Assembly (NCBI RefSeq): GCF_041537925.1
Contig: NZ_JBGOSH010000002.1
Location: 248,001-312,000, forward strand
Source of the DNA: Ruegeria_C sp041537925
GTDB taxonomy: Bacteria; Pseudomonadota; Alphaproteobacteria; Rhodobacterales; Rhodobacteraceae
Reading direction: 5' to 3'
DNA length: 64,000 nt
The translations under genes were made by a program, and so were the position numbers. Below the pieces are notes generated by a model, which was given only the letters and a program-made list of their open reading frames with translations, did no database searches and was not told the DNA's origin. Of this stretch, positions 1-8,508 are shown one piece after another; positions within the stretch are counted from its first letter, which is position 1, and every line of letters starts with the position of its first letter.

Positions 1-1
1 A

Positions 2-265
2 GCTTTGGCGGAGGCGGGCGCGAGGCTGTCGCTTGTGTCGCTGGGCGATGCCGCAGCCGGGATGGAGACACATGCCAGCGTCGGCGGCGGCGTGGTATTC
101 ACGCTTGAGCAAACCGATGCGTTGCGAGACTGGCTGACCAGCGATGCGCGAATGCGGCTGGAACAGGCCGATTATCCTGTGCTGTTCTGGCGCGACATGG
201 GGCGGTACCTGCTGGTGCTGGCGCTGTTTCCACTGCTCTTGCTGTTTCGGAGGGAGACTGCATGA
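2..265 (+). CDS. VWA-type membrane protein of a Bat/Mxa-like set, C-terminal fragment
   Basis: Only the last 87 codons lie in the window; the reading frame is open to the left edge, so the start is missing. The fragment ends in a single hydrophobic segment (LLVLALFPLLLLF) followed by a short basic tail, as in BatA/BatB or MxaC/MxaL von Willebrand A proteins, which carry a C-terminal membrane anchor. Its stop overlaps the start of the next gene (ATGA), and TPR and BatD-like genes follow, the usual order of bat operons and of the accessory mxaCKL genes of methanol dehydrogenase clusters. The VWA assignment is inferred from this context because the MIDAS motif lies outside the window. Confidence 0.6.
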   Translation, partial: ALAEAGARLSLVSLGDAAAGMETHASVGGGVVFTLEQTDALRDWLTSDARMRLEQADYPVLFWRDMGRYLLVLALFPLLLLFRRETA

Positions 266-936
266 GGTGGCTTGCGGTCTTGTCCGTCGCTCTACTGGCC
301 TTGGCGGCCACGATAGGCAACACGGCGCCTTTTGGCCGCGTCGTCATGGCGCTGGGTATGCACGACCTTGCCGCGCTGATTTTCGATGACCCCGGTTGGC
401 AGGGCGCGGCGCTTTATCGCGCTGGTGACTTTCAAGACGCGGCAGAAGCGTTTGAGGCGGCTGGTGCGCTCTACAATCTCGGCAACGCCGAAGCGCGGAG
501 CGGCCGATACGCCGCGGCGCTGGAGGTCTATGATCTTGCAATCACACGCGGTGATCCGGATGCCCAAGCCAATTTCGACGTGGTGGCCGCCTATTATGCC
601 GGCTTGCAGATTGACCCCGAAGCTTTGGGGCTTTTTCCGGAACGCAAGGAGGGCCCGCAGGCGGACAGTTTCATCGCACGCGGGGATGCGCGCGCTGCGG
701 GTACGGGCAGCGAGGTCACCAATGCCAACACAATGCTAGGTCTGGCCGAGCTGGACAGCCGGGGGCAGTTGGGGGTGCGGCGCATTTTCGACGACAAGTT
801 CATGGTGGCGGATGAGCGCTGGCTCAACCAGCTGTCGGATGTTCCGGGTGAGTTCATGGCCGCGCGCATTGCGCAGGAACATAAACGCCGCGTCAAGCTG
901 GGCCTGTCGCCGCCAGAACCGGAGGGTGCGGAATGA
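262..936 (+). CDS. TPR-like membrane-anchored protein of the Bat/Mxa-like set
   Basis: A protein of 224 residues with an N-terminal hydrophobic segment (residues 3-18), then helical repeats around residues 45-110 (ALYRAGDFQDAAEAF, LYNLGNAEARSGRYAAALE) that read as two tetratricopeptide repeats. Such proteins sit between the VWA and BatD genes of bat operons and have counterparts (MxaK-type) in methanol dehydrogenase clusters, where the set is thought to help metal insertion or assembly of the periplasmic quinoprotein. It is translationally coupled on both sides by ATGA overlaps. The role is inferred from neighbours; the repeats are visible in the sequence. Confidence 0.65.
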   Translation: MRWLAVLSVALLALAATIGNTAPFGRVVMALGMHDLAALIFDDPGWQGAALYRAGDFQDAAEAFEAAGALYNLGNAEARSGRYAAALEVYDLAITRGDPDAQANFDVVAAYYAGLQIDPEALGLFPERKEGPQADSFIARGDARAAGTGSEVTNANTMLGLAELDSRGQLGVRRIFDDKFMVADERWLNQLSDVPGEFMAARIAQEHKRRVKLGLSPPEPEGAE

Positions 937-2156
937 GGTGGATGCTGCTGATCTGCCTGTTCTGGCCTGCTTTTGCCCTGGCGCAGTCGCGCACCGTGTT
1001 GCCATCTGAGTTGTCGTTGAGCATCTCGGTCGACGAGGATATCGGCACGCCGTTCACGCGCGAGATGATCCTGCTGACGATCCGGGGCGTCTATCGGCGT
1101 CACATCACGCGCGAGGACCTGCTCCAGCCTGATTTCGACGGTTTCAGCTGGGCGCAGCTGGGTCCCGATAGCTGGAGCGAAGAGCGGATCGGTGGCCGCA
1201 ATTTCAAGGTCTTCACCCGGCGCATGGCAATCTACCCGGTGCGGTCGGGAACACTGACCATTGGCCCGTTCACCCATAAACTTACATTGACCGATGAAGG
1301 CGATGACTGGTTCGAACATCAGATCCAGTCCGAACCGCTCAGCATCGAAGTTGCCCCCGCGCCGCAATCGCAAGGCTGGTGGTTCCCGGTGCGCAATCTA
1401 AAAGTGTCGGATCAATGGTCGAACGCGCCCGACCAGTTAGTGCCGGGTGAAGGCGTGCTACGGGTGGTTCGGATCGAAGCCCTGGGTGTGACGCCCGAGA
1501 TGTTACCACCCATGCCCGATCTGGCCTCGCCTTCAGCCATGGTCTTTCCGCACCCCGAAAAGCGTCTGGTGGAATTGACGCCCGAAGGGCCGGTGACCTA
1601 CGCGTTCTGGCGCTGGACCATTCGTCCCTCCAACGACACATCCACCATCGTTGAGCCGTTGAGTTTCGATTACTTCGACACGGTGGGTCGCGAAATGCGC
1701 GAGGTCACGATATCGGCGCAACGTGTCGCCTATGGGTCCGTGACCGGAGACCGCGCCGCCGTTCCGCCATCAACGTCGGTACTGCCCGCACGCTTGCCGG
1801 GCTGGCCTGTTGCCGTTGTTGCTTTGTTGATCTTTGTTTCGGGCATTGTATTGGGTTTGTCAGGGCGCCGCGTGATCGGGCTGCGCGCGTTGCAAAGGTT
1901 TCCGATTTTCGATCCCCTCGCGCGTCGAATGAGTCGACTGGCGCGCTCCGGCAGGGCTGCGGAAACGCGCAGGGTGGCTGTCGCGCTGCTCCGGCGCGAT
2001 GGAATGTTGCAAGAACGCGTGCAGATGGTGCGAGACTTTGACCACGCCTTCTTTGATCCGGCCGCATCGGCGCCTGATCTGACTTTATTCACCCGCCGTT
2101 TTCTGCGTTCAGCCACGCACAACAGTGAACATCCCAGCGGACCGCACCAGTATTGA
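933..2156 (+). CDS. BatD-like (oxygen-tolerance type) periplasmic protein
   Basis: A protein of 407 residues with a Sec signal peptide ending at ALAQ (residue 18), a long beta-rich periplasmic region, and one membrane helix at about residues 291-312 before a basic cytoplasmic tail. This is the architecture of BatD proteins, and the VWA-TPR-BatD order supports the call. In methylotrophs equivalent genes accompany methanol dehydrogenase and are believed to act in its maturation. The start overlaps the preceding stop by four bases. No catalytic residues are apparent; a scaffold or partner role for the VWA protein is the best reading. Confidence 0.65.
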   Translation: MRWMLLICLFWPAFALAQSRTVLPSELSLSISVDEDIGTPFTREMILLTIRGVYRRHITREDLLQPDFDGFSWAQLGPDSWSEERIGGRNFKVFTRRMAIYPVRSGTLTIGPFTHKLTLTDEGDDWFEHQIQSEPLSIEVAPAPQSQGWWFPVRNLKVSDQWSNAPDQLVPGEGVLRVVRIEALGVTPEMLPPMPDLASPSAMVFPHPEKRLVELTPEGPVTYAFWRWTIRPSNDTSTIVEPLSFDYFDTVGREMREVTISAQRVAYGSVTGDRAAVPPSTSVLPARLPGWPVAVVALLIFVSGIVLGLSGRRVIGLRALQRFPIFDPLARRMSRLARSGRAAETRRVAVALLRRDGMLQERVQMVRDFDHAFFDPAASAPDLTLFTRRFLRSATHNSEHPSGPHQY

Positions 2157-2288
2157 GACCGGGAGAGGTCGTTTCTACACCCAAAGTAGGTATTGCAGTG
2201 GTGTAATCGCGGATTTGAAGGTGAGTCGCAGGCCGAAACAGTTGAATTGATTTACACTTTCGTTACCTTCTCTTTGGGAGGAGAACCA

Positions 2289-3008
2289 ATGCAGACGATA
2301 GGCTACCCCCAGGCAGCGGGCCCTGTGTCCAATGTCTTGATCGTCGACGACCATCCGCTCTACAGCGACGCGCTTGCCGCCGCAATTGAACTCAGCTTCG
2401 ATGGCTGCGGTATTCAACGCGCGCGGACGCTACAGGAAACCTTCGAAGTGCTTGAGGGCGGATTTGATCCGGACCTGATCATGTTCGATCTGAAACTGCC
2501 CGACGTGACGGGCATTTCGGGCTTTCAGGAGTTGAGAAAACGAAGGCCCTCTGCGCGGGTGCTTGTGATCTCATCGCTGGCCTCGGGCGAGTTGGTGCAG
2601 TCGCTGATCGAAAACGGCGCGATGGGGTTTCTGCCCAAGGACGCGTCCGCCAACACGCTGAAACACGCGATCAGTGAGATTGCGGCAGGGCGGGGCTATG
2701 TGCCACAGGAATACCGCCAGCTAGACGAAGTGCCGGCGCGGGATAGCTGCGCGTTCCAATCCAGCCCGGAATTGTCTAACCTGACACCGCAGCAGACCCG
2801 CATCCTCAAGCTGATCTGCGTGGGCAAGCCCAACAAGCAGATAGCTTATGAGCTGTCGCTGGCCGAGGCCACGGTCAAGGCGCATATCACTGCCTTGCTG
2901 CGCCGGCTGGGGGTACGCAACCGCACCCAGGCGGCGGTGCTGGTTGATTCCGTGATGGCGCGCCAGACCGGCAACGAACCGGAGGCACGCGCGTTTCTAC
3001 AGCATTGA
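2289..3008 (+). CDS. LuxR/NarL-family response regulator
   Basis: A 239-residue two-component regulator. The receiver domain covers about residues 15-130, with the acidic pair in IVDDHP and phospho-acceptor Asp67 in MFDLKLPD. The C-terminal helix-turn-helix (LTPQQTRILKLICVGKPNKQ onward) is of the LuxR/GerE type. I chose the ATG at 2289 because GGGAGGAG lies just upstream; an upstream in-frame start at 2193 would add 32 residues with no domain. It precedes a FIST sensor and a hybrid kinase on the same strand. FlhR of Paracoccus and the AgmR/ErbR regulators of pseudomonad ethanol oxidation are regulators of this class beside quinoprotein genes, so a role in methanol gene control is likely. Confidence 0.85.
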   Translation: MQTIGYPQAAGPVSNVLIVDDHPLYSDALAAAIELSFDGCGIQRARTLQETFEVLEGGFDPDLIMFDLKLPDVTGISGFQELRKRRPSARVLVISSLASGELVQSLIENGAMGFLPKDASANTLKHAISEIAAGRGYVPQEYRQLDEVPARDSCAFQSSPELSNLTPQQTRILKLICVGKPNKQIAYELSLAEATVKAHITALLRRLGVRNRTQAAVLVDSVMARQTGNEPEARAFLQH

Positions 3009-3014
3009 AGGTGG

Positions 3015-4175
3015 ATGATGCGAGACCTGGACCACGGACCCTTTTTCATTCGCGTTGGCCGGTCTTCGGCGTCGGAGTCTAAGGCCGCCATCCGCGAGGC
3101 CTGCGCCGATCTTGATCCGGACGCGGCGTGTTTTGTGCTGGCCTTCATTCCGCACACGCTTGATCTGGACGAAGTCATGCGTGAGCTTGGCGAAAGGTTA
3201 GGGGGCGTGCCGGTTTTTGGCTGCACAACCGCAGGGCAGATTACCGCAAACGGCTATGAGGCCGATGCGCTGTTGTTGATGGGGTTTCCAAAGGCAAACT
3301 TCCGCTGTTCCTCGATCCTGTTCAAGGATCTCAACCCGCTGAACACGACTGAGATCGCGACACAGGCGCAGCGGCAAACCGAGAAATTCCGCCACACGGC
3401 AGGTTGGAACCGGCTGGCGCTGATGTTCTCGGACGGCTTGTCGAAACAAGAGGACGTGCTGGTCTCGACGCTGGAAACCGTGTTGGATGATCTGCCGATC
3501 TTTGGCGGTTCGGCGGGCGACGGTCTGGAGTTCGAAAAAACCTTTGTGCTGCACAAAGGACAGGCGCATACCAATGCGGCGGTCTTGTTGTTGATCGAAA
3601 CGAACCTGCAATTTCAGGGCGTGGGTTTTGACCATTTTCTGCCGGTTGGCTCGCCGCTAATCATCACCGATGCCGACCCTGACGAGCGGCTGGTCTATGA
3701 GATCAACGGCGCGCCTGCCGCACTGGAATATGCGCGGTTGGTAGGCTGCCCGGTCGACGCGCTGTCACCGCAGGTCTTTGCCGAAAATCCAATGCTGCTG
3801 CGGCACAACCTCAACTACTATGTGCGTGCGATCCGGGATGCGACCGAAGGGCATGCGCTGTCATTTCTGGCGGCAATCGACGATGGTCTGATCCTGACAC
3901 TTGGGCGCGGCAAAGAGATCCTTGAAACGTTGGATACCGGTCTGGATGTGCGCGATAGGGTTGGCAGGGCGCCAGATTTTATCCTTGGCTTCGATTGCGT
4001 CCTGCGCAAACTCGAGATCGAGCAGAACCAGCTGAGCAGCAAGGTCTCAGATATATTGCAGGCCCGGCGGGTTCTGGGGTTCAACACCTATGGCGAACAG
4101 CAATCCGGCGTGCATATGAATCAGACATTCGTGGGTGTCGCTTTTTTTGAACCCGAAACCAGGGTCCTGACCTGA
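3015..4175 (+). CDS. FIST-domain sensory protein (NosP-like)
   Basis: A 386-residue soluble protein with the FIST_N/FIST_C layout, for example VFGCTTAGQI near residue 70 and the central GGSAGDG motif near residue 165. It has no signal peptide or membrane segment, so it acts in the cytoplasm. It starts six bases after the response regulator, and its stop overlaps the start of a hybrid histidine kinase. In Pseudomonas a FIST protein encoded next to the NahK kinase, NosP, is a haem protein that senses nitric oxide and controls the kinase. The same gene pairing suggests, but does not prove, ligand sensing for the kinase encoded next. Haem binding cannot be judged from the sequence alone. Confidence 0.8.
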   Translation: MMRDLDHGPFFIRVGRSSASESKAAIREACADLDPDAACFVLAFIPHTLDLDEVMRELGERLGGVPVFGCTTAGQITANGYEADALLLMGFPKANFRCSSILFKDLNPLNTTEIATQAQRQTEKFRHTAGWNRLALMFSDGLSKQEDVLVSTLETVLDDLPIFGGSAGDGLEFEKTFVLHKGQAHTNAAVLLLIETNLQFQGVGFDHFLPVGSPLIITDADPDERLVYEINGAPAALEYARLVGCPVDALSPQVFAENPMLLRHNLNYYVRAIRDATEGHALSFLAAIDDGLILTLGRGKEILETLDTGLDVRDRVGRAPDFILGFDCVLRKLEIEQNQLSSKVSDILQARRVLGFNTYGEQQSGVHMNQTFVGVAFFEPETRVLT

Positions 4176-6454
4176 TGATGCTGAACCCCAACGACCCGCT
4201 CGACCTGCAAGTCGCCAAACAGGCCAAGATCATCGACGCGCTGATGCGCCGCGCCAACAGACAAAAAGACGTGGGACCCTCGGCCTTTCGGGCGTTTCAA
4301 TCCGCTATCGAGCTTCAGCAGCAGGTCATGGCGCAAAGCCGAGATCTGGAACGCGCCACAACCGAGCTGGAAAGCGCCCGCTACGAACGCGAGCGTACCC
4401 GTAAAAGTCTTGTCGAAGCTTTGTCGTCGATGGAAGAGGGGTTTGCCCTGTTCACCGATGGCCAGCTGAACCTGTGCAACGATCTGTTTCAGGCGTTGCT
4501 GCCCGACATATCCGACAAGGTCATGCCGGGGCTTGGCATGGTTCGGTTTTTTACGCTGGTTTATGGCAGCGCGCATTTTGCTTCGTCGGATCTCAGCATG
4601 TCGCAGGTGGCCCAAGCCTTGGACCGCAGCCGCGACAACGGGATGATCACTAGTGTGGTCATCGAGCTGCGCAATGATCGCTGGTATCAGATGAGCGCAC
4701 AGTCCACTTCGCATGACAATGTGGTCATTCTGCTCACCGAGATCACCTCAGTCGTCCGGCGCAACCGCGACGAGAAAGAAACCCTGATCGACCGTCAGGA
4801 AGACTACCTGCAGGCGGTGTTCCAGAACATGAGTTCTGGCATCTGCACCTTTTCCGCTGAGGCTGAGGTGATGATGCACAATGCGCGGTTCCGCGAGGTT
4901 TTGGGGCTGTCCAGTGCGATGTTGCAATCGGGGATGCCGGTCCAGCAGTTGCTGGACCTGATGCGCGCGCGTGGGCTTATCAAGGCGGATGACGAATTGA
5001 AGGTGGGTACCTGGCAGCGTGAGCTTGAAAGCCGGGGCTGGTTACGCAAGCGGGTGCGCGATGGCGCAGACCGGGTTCTGGATGTTCATGCCAACCAATT
5101 GCCCGATGGTGGCTTTCTGGTCGAACTCAAGGATGTCACGCTAGAGGCGCGCACGACCGAGATGCTCGAAAACCGGGTTATGGAACGCACCGCCGAACTG
5201 ACGCGGGCCAATGAAAAGCTGATCCGTGAATACGAGGAAAAGGCTCAGGTAGAAGAGGCGTTGCGCGTGGCCAAGGAACGCGCCGAGGCGGCGGTTTCGT
5301 CGAAAACTCGTTTCCTTGCCGCGGCCAGCCATGACCTGTTACAGCCGATCAATGCCGCCAAACTGCTGATTTCGACGCTGAAAGAGACCAGCCGCAAAAC
5401 CGACCTCTATCTGATGATGGAGCGTCTGGACGGTGCATTTGGTTCGGCCGAGCAATTGCTGCATTCGCTGCTCGACATCTCGCGACTCGAAAGCGCTGAG
5501 CCCGACACCGTTTCACCCAGAAGTGTCAGCCTTGCCTCGGTAATGGCGGGCATCCATGGTGATCAGGCGCTGGTTGCGGAACAAAAGAACGTGCGACTCG
5601 ACATGGTGCCCTGCGAAGAGTTCGTGCATTCCGATCCGGTCTATCTTCTGCGGTCGATCCAAAACCTGGTGGTGAATGCCATTCAGTACACTGACCCGGG
5701 TGGCCGAGTTCTGGTGGGCTGCCGCAAGCGCGGCGACAAGATTGTCCTTCAGGTCTGGGACACCGGGATCGGCATCGCGCGTAAGGATCAGGCCCGCGTG
5801 TTCGAGGAATTTACCCGTGCTGATAACGTGCCATTTGGCTCGGGCATGGGGCTGGGCCTTTCGGTTGTCGACCGAGCCTGCCGGCTGCTGGGACATAAAC
5901 TGTCGGTGCGTTCAAAACCCGGTGTGGGGTCGGTCTTCAGCATCGAGATGGATCGGGGCGCCGCAGATCGCAGTGCTCCTGAACCGGTCGAGCTGCTACC
6001 GCAGTCCGAGGACATGTCGCTTGATCATATCGTGCTGGTCATCGAAAATGACGAGGATGTGCTGTTTGGCACCACGCGATGGCTGGAACAATGCGGGGCC
6101 AGCGTTCTGGCCGCGCAATCGACTGATGAAGCCGTGCGATTTATCACCGATATTGGCATGCCGCCCGATATCATCCTTGCGGATTACCAGCTTGACAATG
6201 CCGACACCGGGATTGCAGCAATCACCCGGATCAGGGGCATAACGCAATCTCATGTTCCGGCCATCCTGATCACGGCCAACCGCAGCGACAGCTTGCGCGC
6301 ATCCGCGCTGCGGCAGGATATCTCGGTGATGACCAAGCCGGTGAAACTGTCGCGCTTGCGGCCCTTGATCGACTGGAAAATCCGCTGGCGCCCCCCCACA
6401 CGCCGTGCGGAGTCTGCGATACCGACAAAAGTCGGCGGTGACAGGACCGCCTGA
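4175..6454 (+). CDS. Hybrid PAS sensor histidine kinase with C-terminal receiver (NahK-like)
   Basis: A soluble kinase of 759 residues. A coiled-coil N-terminus leads into two PAS-like regions (about residues 80-195 and 210-330), a second coiled coil (330-375), a HisKA domain with His386 in ASHDLLQPINAAK, and an ATPase domain with the N box (LVVNAIQY), G1 (DTGIGIA) and G2 (GMGLGLSVV). A receiver domain fills the last 130 residues (ILADYQLDN). The HDLLQP form of the H box is typical of NahK/ErcS'-type kinases. The start overlaps the FIST stop by one base. Lack of membrane helices fits input from the cytoplasmic FIST protein. The receiver may relay phosphate or inhibit the kinase. Confidence 0.85.
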   Translation: MMLNPNDPLDLQVAKQAKIIDALMRRANRQKDVGPSAFRAFQSAIELQQQVMAQSRDLERATTELESARYERERTRKSLVEALSSMEEGFALFTDGQLNLCNDLFQALLPDISDKVMPGLGMVRFFTLVYGSAHFASSDLSMSQVAQALDRSRDNGMITSVVIELRNDRWYQMSAQSTSHDNVVILLTEITSVVRRNRDEKETLIDRQEDYLQAVFQNMSSGICTFSAEAEVMMHNARFREVLGLSSAMLQSGMPVQQLLDLMRARGLIKADDELKVGTWQRELESRGWLRKRVRDGADRVLDVHANQLPDGGFLVELKDVTLEARTTEMLENRVMERTAELTRANEKLIREYEEKAQVEEALRVAKERAEAAVSSKTRFLAAASHDLLQPINAAKLLISTLKETSRKTDLYLMMERLDGAFGSAEQLLHSLLDISRLESAEPDTVSPRSVSLASVMAGIHGDQALVAEQKNVRLDMVPCEEFVHSDPVYLLRSIQNLVVNAIQYTDPGGRVLVGCRKRGDKIVLQVWDTGIGIARKDQARVFEEFTRADNVPFGSGMGLGLSVVDRACRLLGHKLSVRSKPGVGSVFSIEMDRGAADRSAPEPVELLPQSEDMSLDHIVLVIENDEDVLFGTTRWLEQCGASVLAAQSTDEAVRFITDIGMPPDIILADYQLDNADTGIAAITRIRGITQSHVPAILITANRSDSLRASALRQDISVMTKPVKLSRLRPLIDWKIRWRPPTRRAESAIPTKVGGDRTA

Positions 6455-6484
6455 CGCCATAAGCTTCTGCCACGGAGGACCAAA

Positions 6485-7159
6485 ATGATCAAAACGCTGC
6501 TGGCCGGGCTGTTATCTGTCTTGTTGAGCGCCGGGCTGGCGTTTTCTGCATCGATGGATGGCGAGGAAACATATGATCTTCTGTTTCGCGACGGAACGCT
6601 CGACAGCGTGGATCGCGACTCGGCGCTGATCTACCTGCGGACGGTCTCAAACCAACTCAAACCCGAAGCGGCTGAGCGTGATACGGGGCAGATCGCACTG
6701 ACATTCGGAGATGCGGCCTCCGAAATGGCGCATCTGGAGTTTCGTCAGGATCAGAAACACCGCTCCATGGGCATGTTCCCTGCCAGCGTTGGCAATCCGA
6801 TGATCATGGTCTTTTACGAAAGCGCTGTACGAGACATGGCGGAATCGGCGGGTGGCAGCCCGTTCTACATCCGCAATCGCGTGAAAGACGCGCTGATTCA
6901 GCCCGCCGAGGTGGAAACTGGCGAGGCGATCATTGATGGTGAGGCTGTAACCACTCAAACCGTCCGGCTGCGCCCGTTTGAAGGAGACCCGAACCGCGAC
7001 CGCATGCGCGGGTTTGGTGATTTGGTGCTGAGCGTGACTGTCTCGGAAGGCGTGCCAGGGTGGTATCTGAAACTGGTGGCCGAGGCACAGCCCAAGTCTG
7101 GCGGCGAGGCTGTCTACCGATCGGAAATGGTGTTCGACCGGCTGGAGGGCGCGCAATGA
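6485..7159 (+). CDS. Exported protein of unknown function
   Basis: A protein of 224 residues with a clear Sec signal peptide (MIKTLLAGLLSVLLSAGLAFSAS) and a predicted soluble periplasmic body of mixed alpha/beta composition without cysteines. CGGAGGACC stands seven bases before the ATG. The stop overlaps the start of another small exported protein, so the two are translated together. I do not recognise the family. Its position between the regulator block and the quinoprotein relay genes suggests an accessory role in periplasmic methanol oxidation, which is inference only. Confidence 0.6.
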   Translation: MIKTLLAGLLSVLLSAGLAFSASMDGEETYDLLFRDGTLDSVDRDSALIYLRTVSNQLKPEAAERDTGQIALTFGDAASEMAHLEFRQDQKHRSMGMFPASVGNPMIMVFYESAVRDMAESAGGSPFYIRNRVKDALIQPAEVETGEAIIDGEAVTTQTVRLRPFEGDPNRDRMRGFGDLVLSVTVSEGVPGWYLKLVAEAQPKSGGEAVYRSEMVFDRLEGAQ

Positions 7160-7509
7160 TGCGGGTTGCCGCTGCAGCGCTTCTGATCATCTGCCTGCCC
7201 GCAGCGGGCATCGCGCAGAGCGTTGCCGACCGGCTGAACGATTATCCGACTGCAGCGCGGGCCGATTATGTCTTTGCCTGCATGGTGACCAACGGTCAGA
7301 CTCGCGAAGTGCTGGACAGGTGTTCCTGCTCGATCGATCTGATCGCGTCCATTCTGCCCTATGAAACCTATGTGCAGGCCGAAACAGTGCTGTCGATGCG
7401 GCGCGTCGGCGGCGAGCGCATGTCGTTTTTCAAAAGCGCGGCCATGGCCGAAAACCTGGTAGCAAAACTGCGCCGCGCGCAAGCCGAAGCCGAGGTCGTC
7501 TGTTTCTGA
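7156..7509 (+). CDS. Small exported cysteine-containing protein
   Basis: A 117-residue protein beginning at the ATG inside the previous gene's stop; an upstream in-frame start exists but would overlap far more and lacks a signal peptide. The N-terminus (MMRVAAAALLIICLPAAGIAQ) is a Sec signal. The mature part holds four cysteines, in FACMV, the pair RCSCS, and the penultimate residue, which suggests two disulfides or a metal or haem site, although no CxxCH is present. The function is unknown. Coupling to the preceding exported protein and closeness to the quinoprotein genes suggest it works in the periplasm. Confidence 0.6.
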   Translation: MMRVAAAALLIICLPAAGIAQSVADRLNDYPTAARADYVFACMVTNGQTREVLDRCSCSIDLIASILPYETYVQAETVLSMRRVGGERMSFFKSAAMAENLVAKLRRAQAEAEVVCF

Positions 7510-7572
7510 CCCAAGAAAATCTGCGCCCAGAGCGCCGTGTGGCTTTATAGCTTACCGGCTTTCCAACAGTCC

Positions 7573-8385
7573 TCAACCAGAAGCGGCTTTTGGCAGTTCG
7601 GTCTCAAAGCTATTGCCTTCGGTATCGGTGGCCTTGACCGTCAGCGTCGTCGTGCCGTTGTCATCATAGGAAAACCGGAAGGCCGGGTTTTCCGAGATCG
7701 AGATGCCGCCATCCATGGTGAAGAGCAATTCCTCGCCCTGCCAAACCTCGAGGTGATCGATGAAATGCGCCGGGATGAACAACTGCGTGATCTGATCGCG
7801 CTGTAGGCCCGAGTAGTTCGGGTGACGGATCATGATCTGCGCCTCGCGGCGGGGTGTCGAAATCTGTGCTGCCTCGCCGAACATTCGCAGCTTCATCTTG
7901 CCCATCGAGGCCAGCGCCGCTTCGGGGTCCTTGGTGGCCGGCGCCGAACAGCCGCCCGATGCTTTGACAAACCGTCCGGTCATATGCAGCCCGTCTGGCG
8001 TTTCCGCGATGACCCGCACGTTGGAATACTGGTTCACTCGCACGCGCATCTCGAAATCCAGCTGACCCATGGCCGGTGAAAAGGTGAAGACTCCCGCGAT
8101 GGGTGCCGGATTTTCGTCGATTACCACCGTTGCGGCGGTGATCCGTGCGTCGGGATCAAGCTGTTTTAGCACAACCGGAACGGTGGCGGCGTCATGGGCG
8201 CGATAGGGCGCATCCATCGACAAAAGCGCGTCGGCGGCACCGATCTGGGCCTCCCCGACGACATCATACTGCAGGTCCTTCCAGGTTTCGCTTGCGGTCA
8301 TCGGGTTTTCGACGCTCTCGCCCGCAAAAACGGGCAGCGACAGCATCGAAACGATCGCAGATGCACATACGAAATGTGAGGCCAT
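7573..8385 (-). CDS. Quinoprotein dehydrogenase-associated SoxYZ-like carrier protein
   Basis: A 270-residue exported protein fusing a SoxY-like N-terminal domain to a SoxZ-like C-terminal domain. After a signal peptide ending in VFAG, the SoxY-like half ends in GGCSAP near residue 144, which places a single cysteine where SoxY carries its swinging-arm cysteine. The SoxZ-like half follows (MIRHPNYSG near residue 185, then a beta-sandwich). Families of this kind are found beside PQQ dehydrogenases; the cargo is not known. The RBS GGAGGAG stands before the ATG. It is transcribed divergently from a metallo-beta-lactamase-fold protein, and a palindrome lies between them. A second member of the family is encoded at about 18.5 kb. 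Confidence 0.85.
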   Translation of the reverse strand: MASHFVCASAIVSMLSLPVFAGESVENPMTASETWKDLQYDVVGEAQIGAADALLSMDAPYRAHDAATVPVVLKQLDPDARITAATVVIDENPAPIAGVFTFSPAMGQLDFEMRVRVNQYSNVRVIAETPDGLHMTGRFVKASGGCSAPATKDPEAALASMGKMKLRMFGEAAQISTPRREAQIMIRHPNYSGLQRDQITQLFIPAHFIDHLEVWQGEELLFTMDGGISISENPAFRFSYDDNGTTTLTVKATDTEGNSFETELPKAASG

Positions 8386-8413
8386 GTTGTCTCCTCCGGC
8401 AACCGGTGCCGCG

Positions 8414-8428
8414 TCTTATGGCATAAAA
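8414..8428. promoter_or_regulatory. Operator-like site, near-match to TCTTA-N5-TAAGA
   Basis: TCTTATGGCATAAAA lies in the divergent promoter region of the SoxYZ-like carrier and the metallohydrolase. Nine of ten arm bases match the perfect palindromes at 20502 and 29113, with the same five-base spacer. Being a near-match, it is the weakest of the three sites. Confidence 0.4.
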
Positions 8429-8508
8429 GCTCATAAAAATATACTCCGACTAAAGGCTGCGTGGTCTACACAAAACCGTGTGGCACAGTTCGGGGCGGAG
8501 GTGCCGCC

